DNA of 64,000 nt from an uncultured Lachnospiraceae bacterium (lineage in GTDB: Bacteria > Bacillota > Clostridia > Lachnospirales > Lachnospiraceae): positions 1 through 64,000 of the forward strand of contig CAMNXA010000009.1 in assembly GCA_946566685.1 (NCBI GenBank). Reading direction: 5' to 3'. Shown one piece after another: positions 10,348-18,780 of this stretch. The notes beneath the pieces were generated by a model. It was not told the DNA's origin, did not search any database, and saw only the letters and a list, made by a program, of their open reading frames with translations. Position numbers and translations under genes: made by a program. Position 1 is the stretch's first letter, and every line of letters begins with the position of its first letter.

Positions 10348-11550
10348 CTATCGGGTCTTTTGGGGATCATCCAGATTCTCCATAAGCAGAAAATCTTTCA
10401 GCAGGATATGACGTACCGTACTTGTGGAGTAATCAATATCATCATTGGTTATCAGGATTTTTTGGGATAAATTGTCGATGTTCTTAAATGCTTCAAATTC
10501 TCTCGTGTATGCCTTATCATCCGCTACGCTGTAAGCGGCCTGGATGAAATATTTTTTGCTGCCGCATGTGGCCAGAAAATCAATTTCTTTTCCGTTATTA
10601 TTATATACCTGGATATCGTATCCCATATAAAGCAATTCAAGATAAATGATATTTTCCAGATTGTGTGTAAGGTCAAACCGGTTGTCCGGGCAGCGGAGCG
10701 AATTAAAGGAGACATCGGCATTGTATATTTTGCGATAGAAACTCAATGTTCTTTTAGTTTTGGTGGAATACTGTCCGACCGATTCAATGATATATGCTTC
10801 TTCAAGGTAATCGAGATACTTCATTATAGTATTCACGGAACAGGGCTCGTGCTCCTTTTTGATATAGTCGTGAATGGATTTCGCGGAAAATATTCTGCTG
10901 TTGGAACGCAATACATAGTTTGTCAGTTTTTTAAATAAATTTTCTTTGCGGATTCTATAACGGTGTATCAGGTCATTGATGATAATCGTATCATCCAAAT
11001 CGTTCAGGTATCTGCTTTGGGCTTGGGAATTGTCAAACTCAAACCGTTTAGGAAATCCTCCCCAGATCAGATAATCCGTGACAGAAACTTCCTTTTTGAG
11101 TTCTTGGGCATATTCTATGATTTCTTTGTAAACAAATGGCCGAACACGGAAAGCAACATATCTGCCGCTGAGTTCTTTTGTAAATTCTCCGGAGAGCAGC
11201 TTGGAGTTGGAACCCGTAATAAACAGGGAATAGTCGTAAAGACGCAGCGTTTTGCATACATTCTGCCAGCCCTCCAACATCTGTATTTCGTCAAAAAATA
11301 AATAACATCTTCCAGTTTTACGATGACTTTCCACATAGGACATCAGAGAGAACTCGTCTGTTATGTTGGCGGAAATACGCCTGTCTTCAAAATTCAGATA
11401 AATGATATTATCAGTTTTCTCTTTTATTTCTTGCATAATTTGTTCCAGAATAACAGATTTGCCACAGCGGCGTATTCCTGTGATGATTTTGATCAGGTCT
11501 GATTCATAAAAGTCCCGGACAGGTTTAATATAATGTTCCCTGTAGATCAT
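10348..11550 (-). CDS. AAA ATPase with DUF4143 domain
   Basis: A 400-residue protein of the widespread AAA_14/DUF4143 family. Walker A GIRRCGKS lies near residues 25-32 and a Walker B-like LFFDEIQ near 84-90, followed by a sensor-like ITGSNS. A winged-helix-like middle and a C-terminal part with GKEIDFLA resembling a PD-(D/E)XK nuclease fold complete it. The ATG at 11550 has GAGG 7 bases upstream. Family members are common, often near mobile or defence genes, and have no settled function. The gene is convergent with giant gene 1 and is preceded by an elaborate operator array, so tight or self-regulated expression is likely. Confidence 0.85.
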   Translation of the reverse strand: MIYREHYIKPVRDFYESDLIKIITGIRRCGKSVILEQIMQEIKEKTDNIIYLNFEDRRISANITDEFSLMSYVESHRKTGRCYLFFDEIQMLEGWQNVCKTLRLYDYSLFITGSNSKLLSGEFTKELSGRYVAFRVRPFVYKEIIEYAQELKKEVSVTDYLIWGGFPKRFEFDNSQAQSRYLNDLDDTIIINDLIHRYRIRKENLFKKLTNYVLRSNSRIFSAKSIHDYIKKEHEPCSVNTIMKYLDYLEEAYIIESVGQYSTKTKRTLSFYRKIYNADVSFNSLRCPDNRFDLTHNLENIIYLELLYMGYDIQVYNNNGKEIDFLATCGSKKYFIQAAYSVADDKAYTREFEAFKNIDNLSQKILITNDDIDYSTSTVRHILLKDFLLMENLDDPQKTR

Positions 11551-11601
11551 GGCAATACCTCGTTTTATTCGATAGATGTAAGCGACTGTTTCGGTAAAAA
11601 A

Positions 11602-11683
11602 ATTATACTGAAAACTTTATCATATGTCAAACAAAGTTTTCAATTATACTGAAAACTTTTGCAATATGGAGAAAAAGTTTTCA
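11602..11683 (-). promoter_or_regulatory. Consensus promoter and four-copy operator array of the DUF4143 gene
   Basis: Read on the minus strand, TTGACA (11625-11630) and TATAAT (11602-11607) are separated by exactly 17 bp, a perfect sigma-A promoter. The decamer TGAAAACTTT occurs four times in alternating orientation at 11609-11618, 11633-11642 (reverse), 11650-11659 and 11674-11683 (reverse). The spacings are 14, 7 and 14 bp, giving two copies of a 41-bp unit. One decamer lies inside the promoter spacer, so binding there would repress. The second unit has a TATAAT (11643-11648) but no matching -35. Confidence 0.7.
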
Positions 11684-11842
11684 CTAGCATACTATGATCT
11701 GGCAGGAATTGGTAACTTGAAGAAGGGTTTCGAAGACTATTGACGGGAAAACATATTTATTATACGCTTAATTTGTAAAAAATTGGCGTATGGCAGGGAA
11801 TCACTTTAAAATTTACGCCTTGGACTTGATAGAAGAGGGGAT

Positions 11843-14500
11843 ATGAAAAAAATTTTTTATTCTATAAGAAAGTGCTTAGCTTATCCGAGGCCGCGAAGCG
11901 GATCTCGCAATCGAGCCTTGCTCGATTTTTTATTGGCAATGGGAATAGTGGCATATGTTCTGACAGGCTGTGGAAGTGGTTCAGCCCAAAAGCAGGCGCA
12001 GACAGATACCGCAAAAGAGGTACCCAGGCTGCCCGATACAGGCAGACAGCTTGCGGATTTCGTACCGGAGGGCTGGGAGATCCTGGACAGTGTCATGCTG
12101 GATTTCAATGAGGACGGTGTGTCTGATTATGTGGGTGTTTTGCAGGAGACAGAGTTGTATATGACTGACTATAACATAAACCCTGCGGACTATCCGCGCA
12201 TCCTGTTTGCCATAGCGGGCGATGGGGCAAAGGGGTATCGTCTGGATTTTCAGAACAGCAGTTTAGTATATGGCCGCGGAGGAGCACTGACCGCGGAAGG
12301 AACGTCTTTTACCGTGCACACTACATATGGAAGTTTATTGAGATGGTCCCCGGATGATCCGGCTTCCCGTGGTACGCATGATGATACGTATACCTTTTGC
12401 GATGGGAACTGGCGGCGTACCGCATCGGTGGCAACTTATGGATATGGCGATTATATCACCGATTACAGCGAGGATGACTGGGAAAACGGTGTGGGAATCA
12501 GGAAAAGGAGAAGTTCTGAGTTTGCTGAGATAGAGAAAAACTATCGAGTGGAAGAGTATGAGGACTGGGAGTCTATAAAATATGATGTGGTGTATGAATT
12601 ATCCCTGGATGAGGGGCCGCTGACGCTGGAACAGATAGAAAAACGCAGCGCGCTTTCCCCTTATCTTGTGAAGGACTGGGAAGTGAAGGAAATTATATCT
12701 GCGGCGGATGTGGGACTATTGGAGGAGAAGGTGAAGCTTCCGGATGAGGCGGAGGCCTCCAGTCTGTATGCCTGGGATGAAAATTATGTGCTATACGCGT
12801 TTCAAAACGATACGGATACGGACAAGGGAGGCTGGTATCTTGCCATGTATAGCCGGCAGGACAAAGTATTGTCTGTACTGAGCCGGGAAACGTCTGAAAT
12901 TGACAGGCTGGAACTTTATAAAGGGAAGGCTTATTTTACCACAGAACTTGTGGAAAACACGACATACAGTATGATAGAGGATGGAACAGAACAGATAGCG
13001 GAAGAGGAGGCTGTTGTTGGCGTCAGGCTCAACAGAATGGATTTGGATGGAACAGGAAAAGAGACAATCTTTGAGTTCCGTCATCAGGAGGCGGCGCAGA
13101 AAAACACGAAGAATAAAATCCCTTATCTGGGTCTGGGTTATGAGATCAGCGGGGACGAGATTGTTGCGGAGATATACATAGAGGGCGAACCCCATCCCGT
13201 TTACCGGATGAAGACCGATGGCAGTGGGCGGGAGCAGATTGGATTGATACCGAGTCAAAGTGTATCCGCCAAGAAAGCAGATGATACCGTAAAAGAGGTA
13301 CCCAGGCTGCCCGACACAGGCAGACAGCTTGCGGATTTCGTACCGGAGGGCTGGGAGATCCTGGACAGTGTCATGCTGGATTTCAATGAGGACGGTGTGT
13401 CTGACTATGTGGGTGTCCTGGGAGTGACGCCCATAGATATGGAAGGATACAAAATGTGCCCTGATTACCCTAAGATTCTGTTTGCCGTGACAGGTGACAA
13501 GACAGCCGGATATCGACTGGATTTTCAGGATATAAATCTGATACGCAAAGGGGAACTGTACGGTGAAGGCAATAACTGGCCGTTGACTGCGGCGGGAACG
13601 TCTTTCACCACCCATGCGACCGGCGGCAAAGGCTGGAATTGGTCAGAGGATTATACATACACGTATAACGAGGGGATTTGGCAGCTTACTTTATCGGAGG
13701 AAACTTATGGAACCGGAGAGTATATTGGGGAATATATAACGTCCTACAGTCAGAATGATTGGGAAAGTGGTGTGGGAATCAGGAAAAAGAGAGGGTCTAT
13801 ATCTGGCGATATGGAGGAAGAATGGGATGCGGAAAAATATGATCTGGTGTACGAACTGTCTTTGGATGAGCCGCTGACACTGGAACAGGCAGGGAAACGG
13901 TCATCGCGTGCCACAGAGCAGGTGACAGACTGGGAAGTGAAAGAAATTAAATTTGCGGCGGATGTGGAACTTTCAGAGGATGCGGTAAGGCGTCCCGATG
14001 AGGTATATCTGGATTATTGTGATGAGAATTGTGTGCTTTACGTGTTTCAGGACGGACAGGATATGGACAGGAGAATCTGGTATCTTGCCATGTATAGCTG
14101 GCAGGACAAGATATTGTCCGTGCTGGAAGGGGAAGCGTCCGAGATTGCCAGTCCTCAATTATATAAGGGGAAAATCTATTTTACTACGAAACTGATGGAG
14201 AATGTCACATACAAAACAATAGAGAATGGGAAAGAACAGATAACGGAAGCAGAGGGTATAGTTGGCGTCAGTCTCAACAGAATGGATTTGGATGGAGCGG
14301 GAGAAGAGACAATCTTTGAGTTCCGTTACCAGGAGCCGGCAGAAAAAAACCTGGAGAATAAAATCCCGTACCTGGCGCTGAGTTATGAGATCAGCGGGGA
14401 TGAGATTGTTGCGGAGGTGTCAATAGAGGGCGAGCCCCATCCCGTTTACCGGATAAAGACCGATGGCAGCGGGCAGGAGAAGATTGGACAGATAGAATAG
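11843..14500 (+). CDS. Duplicated secreted lipoprotein with EF-hand-like motifs
   Basis: An 885-residue protein whose start ATG 11843 follows GAGGGG. A lipobox-like VLTGC (Cys near residue 43) predicts a lipoprotein. The stretch before the hydrophobic core is unusually long because a hairpin repeat element (11868-11931) lies inside the reading frame and encodes roughly residues 9-30. The mature part is two tandem copies of one domain of about 426 residues: the nucleotide segment beginning aaaagagg at 12013 recurs at 13291, a 1,278-bp period, with very high identity at the start. Each copy carries DFNEDGVSDYVG, an EF-hand/FG-GAP-like calcium-binding loop, and ends with a module beginning LNRMDLDG. 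Function unknown; a cell-surface sensor or binding protein is plausible. The LPDTG in each copy is internal and not a sortase signal. Confidence 0.75.
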   Translation: MKKIFYSIRKCLAYPRPRSGSRNRALLDFLLAMGIVAYVLTGCGSGSAQKQAQTDTAKEVPRLPDTGRQLADFVPEGWEILDSVMLDFNEDGVSDYVGVLQETELYMTDYNINPADYPRILFAIAGDGAKGYRLDFQNSSLVYGRGGALTAEGTSFTVHTTYGSLLRWSPDDPASRGTHDDTYTFCDGNWRRTASVATYGYGDYITDYSEDDWENGVGIRKRRSSEFAEIEKNYRVEEYEDWESIKYDVVYELSLDEGPLTLEQIEKRSALSPYLVKDWEVKEIISAADVGLLEEKVKLPDEAEASSLYAWDENYVLYAFQNDTDTDKGGWYLAMYSRQDKVLSVLSRETSEIDRLELYKGKAYFTTELVENTTYSMIEDGTEQIAEEEAVVGVRLNRMDLDGTGKETIFEFRHQEAAQKNTKNKIPYLGLGYEISGDEIVAEIYIEGEPHPVYRMKTDGSGREQIGLIPSQSVSAKKADDTVKEVPRLPDTGRQLADFVPEGWEILDSVMLDFNEDGVSDYVGVLGVTPIDMEGYKMCPDYPKILFAVTGDKTAGYRLDFQDINLIRKGELYGEGNNWPLTAAGTSFTTHATGGKGWNWSEDYTYTYNEGIWQLTLSEETYGTGEYIGEYITSYSQNDWESGVGIRKKRGSISGDMEEEWDAEKYDLVYELSLDEPLTLEQAGKRSSRATEQVTDWEVKEIKFAADVELSEDAVRRPDEVYLDYCDENCVLYVFQDGQDMDRRIWYLAMYSWQDKILSVLEGEASEIASPQLYKGKIYFTTKLMENVTYKTIENGKEQITEAEGIVGVSLNRMDLDGAGEETIFEFRYQEPAEKNLENKIPYLALSYEISGDEIVAEVSIEGEPHPVYRIKTDGSGQEKIGQIE
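11868..11931 (+). repeat. REP-like hairpin element inside the lipoprotein gene (copy A)
   Basis: The element begins GAAAGTGCTT and has a GAGGCCGC-GAA-GCGGATCTC hairpin. A second stem AATCGAG/CTCGATT (11909-11927) runs into TTTTTT at 11926-11931, which makes an intrinsic-terminator shape inside the coding sequence. Copy D at 49657-49728 shares the GAAAGTGCTT start, the GCGAAGC hairpin core and the TTTTTTATTG end. Related copies lie at 24317-24451. Confidence 0.65.
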
Positions 14501-14527
14501 AAAGACTAATATATTATCTAATTATTG

Positions 14528-14545
14528 CCAAAATATTATATTTGG
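14528..14545 (+). promoter_or_regulatory. Palindromic operator candidate before the hipBA-like pair
   Basis: CCAAA-N8-TTTGG ends 15 bases before the HTH gene start. The half-site plus 8-bp spacer layout resembles HipB operators (TATCC-N8-GGATA in E. coli), with a different half-site sequence. Autoregulation by the HTH protein is the natural reading but is inference. Confidence 0.4.
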
Positions 14546-14560
14546 GATAAAATAATATCT

Positions 14561-14848
14561 ATGAAGACAACATTTTCATTTTTACAAAAAACACCGGGAG
14601 AAATACAGATGCTTATTGCAGGGAGAATCCGTACAGTCCGTAGAAATCGGAAGATATCCCAGAAAAAGCTGAGTGAACTTTCGGGAGTGAGTTTTGGTTC
14701 TGTCAAGCGGTTTGAGCAAAGCGGGGAGATTTCCTTTCTTTCATTGATTAAGATTGCAGCGGCGCTTGGTCTTAATGGGGAACTGGAGCATTTGTTTGAG
14801 AATATACCGCCATCGTCTATAGAGGAGATTATTTGTGGACAGGATTAA
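14561..14848 (+). CDS. HTH XRE-family antitoxin-like regulator (HipB type)
   Basis: A 95-residue protein with one XRE helix-turn-helix, near residues 20-75 (RRNRKISQKKLSELSGVSFG then SVKRFEQSGE). I take ATG 14561 rather than the upstream alternative at 14525 because the HTH begins at the usual distance; neither has a strong ribosome site. It overlaps the following HipA-like gene by 14 bp, the usual hipBA layout. By family it should bind DNA and neutralise HipA. Confidence 0.75.
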   Translation: MKTTFSFLQKTPGEIQMLIAGRIRTVRRNRKISQKKLSELSGVSFGSVKRFEQSGEISFLSLIKIAAALGLNGELEHLFENIPPSSIEEIICGQD

Positions 14849-15971
14849 ACAGCTACAGGTGTTTTATTATCAGAAAAAGGTGGGAACCCTGGCTCTTTAT
14901 CAGGAGCATCTTATTGCATTTGCGTATGATGACGAGTGGATAAAGAGCGGTTTTTCCATCAGTCCTTTTTCTTTGCCATTAGAAAAAAGGGTATTTATTC
15001 CCAGACGGGATCCCTTTGACGGTCTGTTTGGCGTGTTTGCGGATAGTCTGCCGGATGGGTGGGGACGTTTTTTGGTAGATCGCCTGATGCTGCAAAATCA
15101 TACGGATCCGGCTACAGTCGGGAATTTGAACAGGCTTGCCATTGTGGGCAGTTCAGGAATGGGTGCGCTTACGTACCGTCCGGAGATACAGATGGAGAGC
15201 GCAGGTTCTATGATGGAACTGGATCAGATTGCAGTGGAATGTGAAAAGATGATGCAGACAGATTATTCGGATGATTTGGACAAACTTTTTCAGATGGGGG
15301 CATCTTCAGGCGGTGCAAGGCCCAAAATCCTGACAGAAATAGAAGGGGAGCCCTGGATCATCAAGTTCCCGTCCGGTGATGACAGAGAGGATATCGGGCA
15401 ACAGGAGTATGCCTACTCATTATGTGCGAAAGCATGTGGTATCGAGATGGAAGAGACAAGACTTTTTTCATCGAAAAGATGTGCGGGATATTTTGGCACC
15501 AGACGTTTCGACCGCAGGAAAGAGGGAGATAGTTGGTCGAGGGTGCATATGCTTTCTGTCAGCGCTGTTTTGGAAACTTCCCATCGGATTCCCAATCTGG
15601 ATTATCATCTTTTGATGAAGCTTACGCTGGAATTGACAAAAGATTTTACAGAAATCTTGAAATTGTACCGCTTAATGTGTTTTAATGTATTTGCGCACAA
15701 CAGGGATGATCATGCCAAAAATTTTTCCTACTTATATCAGGAAGAAGAAGGCTGGAAGATTTCTCCGGCCTATGATCTTACCTATAGTAATTCTATTGGC
15801 GGAGAACATGCCACGACCATTAATGGAGAAGGGGCTTGCCCCCAAATGGACGATTTGCTGGCTGTGGCAGCGCAGATCGGGATACGGAAGGTACAGGCTG
15901 TAAAAATTGCCTCCGGGATCAAAGAGTGCGTGTATGATATGTTAGGAGAATATCTATCAAAAACGAGGTAG
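14835..15971 (+). CDS. HipA-like serine/threonine kinase toxin
   Basis: A 378-residue HipA-family protein. It has the N-terminal HipA subdomain (FGVFADSLPDGWGR near residues 59-72), an FPSGDD stretch near 177-182 and the catalytic/metal region FNVFAHNRDDHAKNFS near 277-292 followed by SPAYDLTYS. The GTG start at 14835 has GAGGAG upstream and overlaps the HTH gene. HipA toxins phosphorylate glutamyl-tRNA synthetase or related targets and cause growth arrest or persistence. All visible catalytic motifs are present, so an active kinase is plausible. Confidence 0.85.
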   Translation: MDRIKQLQVFYYQKKVGTLALYQEHLIAFAYDDEWIKSGFSISPFSLPLEKRVFIPRRDPFDGLFGVFADSLPDGWGRFLVDRLMLQNHTDPATVGNLNRLAIVGSSGMGALTYRPEIQMESAGSMMELDQIAVECEKMMQTDYSDDLDKLFQMGASSGGARPKILTEIEGEPWIIKFPSGDDREDIGQQEYAYSLCAKACGIEMEETRLFSSKRCAGYFGTRRFDRRKEGDSWSRVHMLSVSAVLETSHRIPNLDYHLLMKLTLELTKDFTEILKLYRLMCFNVFAHNRDDHAKNFSYLYQEEEGWKISPAYDLTYSNSIGGEHATTINGEGACPQMDDLLAVAAQIGIRKVQAVKIASGIKECVYDMLGEYLSKTR

Positions 15972-15976
15972 GCCAG

Positions 15977-16210
15977 ATGCGGGAAATGGAGTTTAAGATG
16001 GAGCGCCCCGGTCTCTTGAAGGAAGGGGACAAGGTCACAGTGACGGAGGGGGTTCTTCCCAGCAATTATTATTACACGATCGATCCGGCGCTTGCCATGT
16101 CCGGCAATTTTCCTTTCCGTGAGAGATTATTGGAACGGGAGGGTGTGGTGACAGAGATCATCGAGAACGCCAGGGGATTTTATGTGAAAGTAAGATTCGG
16201 GGATGTGTAG
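15977..16210 (+). CDS. Small conserved-looking protein, function unknown
   Basis: A 77-residue soluble, charged protein that starts 6 bases after the HipA stop. ATG 15977 follows GAGGTAGG; ATG 15986 is an alternative. The C-terminal half (REGVVTEI, then YVKVRFGD) looks like a small beta-barrel. I do not recognise the family. Tight spacing suggests co-transcription with hipBA-like genes or with RidA downstream, but nothing shows a link to toxin function. Confidence 0.6.
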   Translation: MREMEFKMERPGLLKEGDKVTVTEGVLPSNYYYTIDPALAMSGNFPFRERLLEREGVVTEIIENARGFYVKVRFGDV

Positions 16211-16257
16211 AGGGATTGGTTGTGCAGAGTAAGAAAAAGAAAGAGAGGATAAATATT

Positions 16258-16635
16258 ATGTTAACTAAAATATCGACAAACAAAGCACCGGCGGCCATCG
16301 GCCCTTATTCTCAGGGAATCATGGCAGGGGATTTTCTTTTTGCGTCCGGACAGATTCCGATCGATCCGGCCACTGGAGAGATTACCGGCAAAGATGTGAC
16401 CGAGCAGGCAGAACAGGTCATGAAAAATGTGGGTGCAATCCTGGCAGAGGCGGGGACAGATTATACCAAGGTGGTAAAGACCACCTGTTTCTTAGCGGAG
16501 ATGGCAGATTTTGCGGCTTTTAATGCGGTGTATGAAAAGTATTTTACGGAGAAACCGGCACGCAGCTGCGTGGCAGTCAAACAGCTTCCCAAAGATGTGC
16601 TCTGCGAGGTGGAAGTGATGGCTTATCTGAAATAG
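16258..16635 (+). CDS. ridA: RidA family enamine/imine deaminase
   Basis: A 125-residue protein of standard RidA (YjgF/YER057c/UK114) length. ATG 16258 follows AGAGAGG; the reading frame is open from 16216 but that start has no support. Family motifs are visible: PAAIGPYSQ near the start, FASGQIPIDP, and the C-terminal RSCV with the substrate-binding Arg. It hydrolyses reactive 2-aminoacrylate and other enamines released by PLP enzymes in the cytoplasm. It is 25 bases upstream of the shikimate kinase gene and may share a transcript. Confidence 0.92.
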   Translation: MLTKISTNKAPAAIGPYSQGIMAGDFLFASGQIPIDPATGEITGKDVTEQAEQVMKNVGAILAEAGTDYTKVVKTTCFLAEMADFAAFNAVYEKYFTEKPARSCVAVKQLPKDVLCEVEVMAYLK

Positions 16636-16660
16636 GAAAGGTTATTGGTTTACATAATAT

Positions 16661-17176
16661 ATGCAAAATGTGATTTTGATCGGAATGCCCGGAGCCGGAA
16701 AAAGTACTGTAGGGGTGGTGCTGGCCAAGAAGCTTGGATATGCCTTTATGGATGCGGATTTGGTGATTCAGGGCAGGGAAGGAAAACTTCTGCATGAAAT
16801 AATTGCCGAACGGGGCGTGGAAGGGTTCTGGCGGGTGGAGGAGGAAGTGAACGAATCCATTCGGACAGACCGGACGGTGATCGCCACAGGCGGCAGTGCG
16901 GTCTATGGGGAGCGGGCCATGACGCATTATAAACAGATTGGAACGATCGTGTATCTGTCGCTTCCGCTGAAAGATATCAGGGAACGGTTAGGCGATTTGG
17001 ACGAGCGGGGCGTGACGCTTCGGGAGGGACAGGATCTTGCGGCACTTTATGAAGAGAGGCTTCCTCTCTATGAAAAGTATGCCGATGTCACGGTAGCGTG
17101 TGAAGGGTTATCTATCCGGGAAATCGTGGAGAAGATTGCCGGGGATTATAGCGCTGTTACCTATTACAACAGTTAG
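16661..17176 (+). CDS. aroK: Shikimate kinase
   Basis: A 171-residue P-loop kinase. Walker A GMPGAGKST is at residues 8-16, with FMDADLVIQ for shikimate binding, a TGGSAVY stretch in the substrate site and an LID-like DERGVTLREGQD. It should phosphorylate shikimate at the 3-hydroxyl in aromatic amino acid synthesis. Divergence from well-studied AroK sequences leaves room for a related small-molecule kinase. Its TAG stop (17174-17176) lies within the left terminal repeat of the MITE, so that insertion may have altered or supplied the 3' end. Confidence 0.8.
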   Translation: MQNVILIGMPGAGKSTVGVVLAKKLGYAFMDADLVIQGREGKLLHEIIAERGVEGFWRVEEEVNESIRTDRTVIATGGSAVYGERAMTHYKQIGTIVYLSLPLKDIRERLGDLDERGVTLREGQDLAALYEERLPLYEKYADVTVACEGLSIREIVEKIAGDYSAVTYYNS

Positions 17177-17484
17177 GATTCGGGTGTCAAAAGGTGCAAA
17201 TAATAAATCGGGATGGCAGATTGCACAAAATGTTCACTTGCATCGGGCTTCGTCATATGGATTTTCTAAAATATTCCGGCGAAGCTGTGTCAGCGAACGA
17301 AACCGCCCTCTATTCGCCATCCGGGCTCATAACGGGCTTTTCGGGACATCCATGTCCCGAAATTTCTGACGATGGCACGGAATATTAAGAAAATCACATA
17401 TTCCTGCGCAGGATAACTTCGGGAACATTTTGTGCAATCTGCCAGTTAAATTTTATGAAAGCACCTTTTGACACCCGAATCCTA
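17174..17484. mobile_element. 311-bp MITE-like element with perfect terminal inverted repeats
   Basis: Positions 17174-17197 and 17461-17484 are perfect 24-bp inverted repeats (GGATTCGGGTGTC near the outer ends) bounded by TA on both sides, as expected for TA target duplication by IS630/Tc1-mariner-type transposition. Inner arms also pair: GGCAGATTGCACAAAATG at left and its reverse complement at right, then a TTTTCTnAATATTCCG block. The centre has a GGGACAT/ATGTCCC hairpin. No transposase is encoded; the small ORFs within are shadows. Transcribed, it would fold into one long hairpin between aroK and the rubredoxin gene. Confidence 0.8.
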
Positions 17485-17519
17485 TATTAAAGCAACTATG
17501 GAAAGGAGTAAGATATCAA

Positions 17520-18137
17520 ATGGACAAAAAAGCAATGTATAAGTTATCATACGGCCTGTTTGTACTGACATCCGCAGCGGATGACAGGGACAGCGGATGT
17601 ATCATCAACACGGCGCAGCAGGTGACTTCTGAGCCTAACAGGATCAGTATCGCGGTGAACAAATCCAATTTTACCCATGATCTGGTAAAACAGAGCGGTA
17701 AATTCAATATTTCTATCATCAGTGAGGCAGCAGAGTTTGGCCTGTTTCAGCATTTTGGCTTCCAGTCGGGGCGAGACGTGGATAAATTTGCAGATTATGC
17801 GGCCTGCAAACGCAGTGCCAACGGCCTGTATTATGTGACAGCCGGGATTAACAGTTATATCAGCGCCACGGTGGAGCGGGAAGTGGATCTGGGCAGCCAC
17901 ACGCTGTTTATCGCCTCTGTGGATGACATGGAAGTACTGGCAGATACGCCATCGGCTACTTATGCCTACTATCAGTCGTCCATCAAACCCCAGCCGGCCA
18001 AAGATGCCCAGACAGGTAAGACGGTATGGCGTTGTACGGTCTGTGGTTATGTCTATGAGGGAGAGGAACTGCCGGCGGACTTTATCTGTCCGTTGTGCAA
18101 GCATCCGGCCTCTGATTTTGAGAAAGTGACACAGTAG
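17520..18137 (+). CDS. hrb: High-molecular-weight rubredoxin (flavin reductase-rubredoxin fusion)
   Basis: A 205-residue fusion. Residues 1-150 form an FMN-binding split-barrel flavin reductase domain. Residues about 162-200 are a rubredoxin with WRCTVCGYVY and ICPLCKHP giving the two CxxC iron ligands. The ATG follows GGAGTAAG. Proteins of this type pass electrons from NAD(P)H to flavodiiron proteins for oxygen or nitric oxide reduction in clostridia and acetogens. No flavodiiron gene is adjacent. The gene starts 35 bases after the MITE, so its promoter must lie in or next to that element. Confidence 0.88.
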   Translation: MDKKAMYKLSYGLFVLTSAADDRDSGCIINTAQQVTSEPNRISIAVNKSNFTHDLVKQSGKFNISIISEAAEFGLFQHFGFQSGRDVDKFADYAACKRSANGLYYVTAGINSYISATVEREVDLGSHTLFIASVDDMEVLADTPSATYAYYQSSIKPQPAKDAQTGKTVWRCTVCGYVYEGEELPADFICPLCKHPASDFEKVTQ

Positions 18138-18200
18138 TATAAACATCTTGTCAAATCTGGCGGGATGGACTGCCTGTCCATAGATGGTGTTAAAAATAAT

Positions 18201-18250
18201 AAGGAGTGTGTCCTAAAGGCAGTGGCCCCGATGGTACATTCCTTTTATTA
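18201..18250 (+). terminator. Probable terminator after the rubredoxin gene
   Basis: AAGGAGTGT at 18201-18209 pairs with ACATTCCTT at 18236-18244 (one G-T pair), with a 26-base loop and a TTTTATTA tail. It lies between the rubredoxin stop and spoVAE. Confidence 0.45.
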
Positions 18251-18343
18251 TGTTTGAAATTACCCGTCTTGAATCCTGAAATTGTATAATCTTTTTAAAA
18301 TAACAAAGACTAACAGTAAAAACTGTATGTGGAGGAATGGGAT

Positions 18344-18703
18344 ATGATGGACTATTTCAATGCTTTCTGGGTGGGCGGTGTGATCTGTGCGCTGGTACAG
18401 ATCCTGATGGAAAAGACCAAACTTCTGCCGGGGCGCATTATGGTGCTGTTAGTCTGTACGGGCGCGGTGATCAGTTTCTTCGGCTGGTACGAGCCTTTTA
18501 TGGAATTTGCGGGCGCGGGCGCCAGTGTGCCCTTGCTTGGTTATGGGAATATCCTGATGAAGGGCGTGAGAGAGGCCGTGGATGAGAGCGGTTTTATCGG
18601 GCTGTTCCAGGGCGGTTTCAAGACTGGTGCGGTGGGCTGTTCGGCGGCGCTTGTGTTTGGTTATCTGGCAAGTCTGGTGTTTAAACCCAAGCCAAAAAAA
18701 TAA
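18344..18703 (+). CDS. spoVAE: Stage V sporulation protein AE (SpoVAE-type)
   Basis: A 119-residue membrane protein with the SpoVAE/SpoVAEb pattern: N-terminal FWVGGVICALVQILMEKTKL, a GYGNILMKGVREA segment and a C-terminal helix. I take ATG 18344 because GGAGG at 18331-18335 is ideally placed; an upstream GTG at 18329 overlaps that site. SpoVA proteins form the inner-membrane channel for dipicolinic acid uptake into the forespore and its release in germination. Normally it sits with spoVAC and spoVAD; here it stands alone, so the rest of the operon must be elsewhere. It supports an endospore-forming host. Confidence 0.85.
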   Translation: MMDYFNAFWVGGVICALVQILMEKTKLLPGRIMVLLVCTGAVISFFGWYEPFMEFAGAGASVPLLGYGNILMKGVREAVDESGFIGLFQGGFKTGAVGCSAALVFGYLASLVFKPKPKK

Positions 18704-18780
18704 TTTTATAAAAATTGAAGACAATCGCCAGCCAGGTTCGTTATAGTAGACATAAGACGTGAGGGAAGGAGGTAGATAGT

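Noticed and set aside
12020-13320. LPDTG sequences in the lipoprotein as sortase signals
   Set aside because: They are internal, near the start of each repeat, and not followed by a hydrophobic helix and basic tail.
17100-17388. Short ORFs within the 311-bp element
   Set aside because: They overlap the inverted repeats, have no ribosome site and show no protein-like composition.
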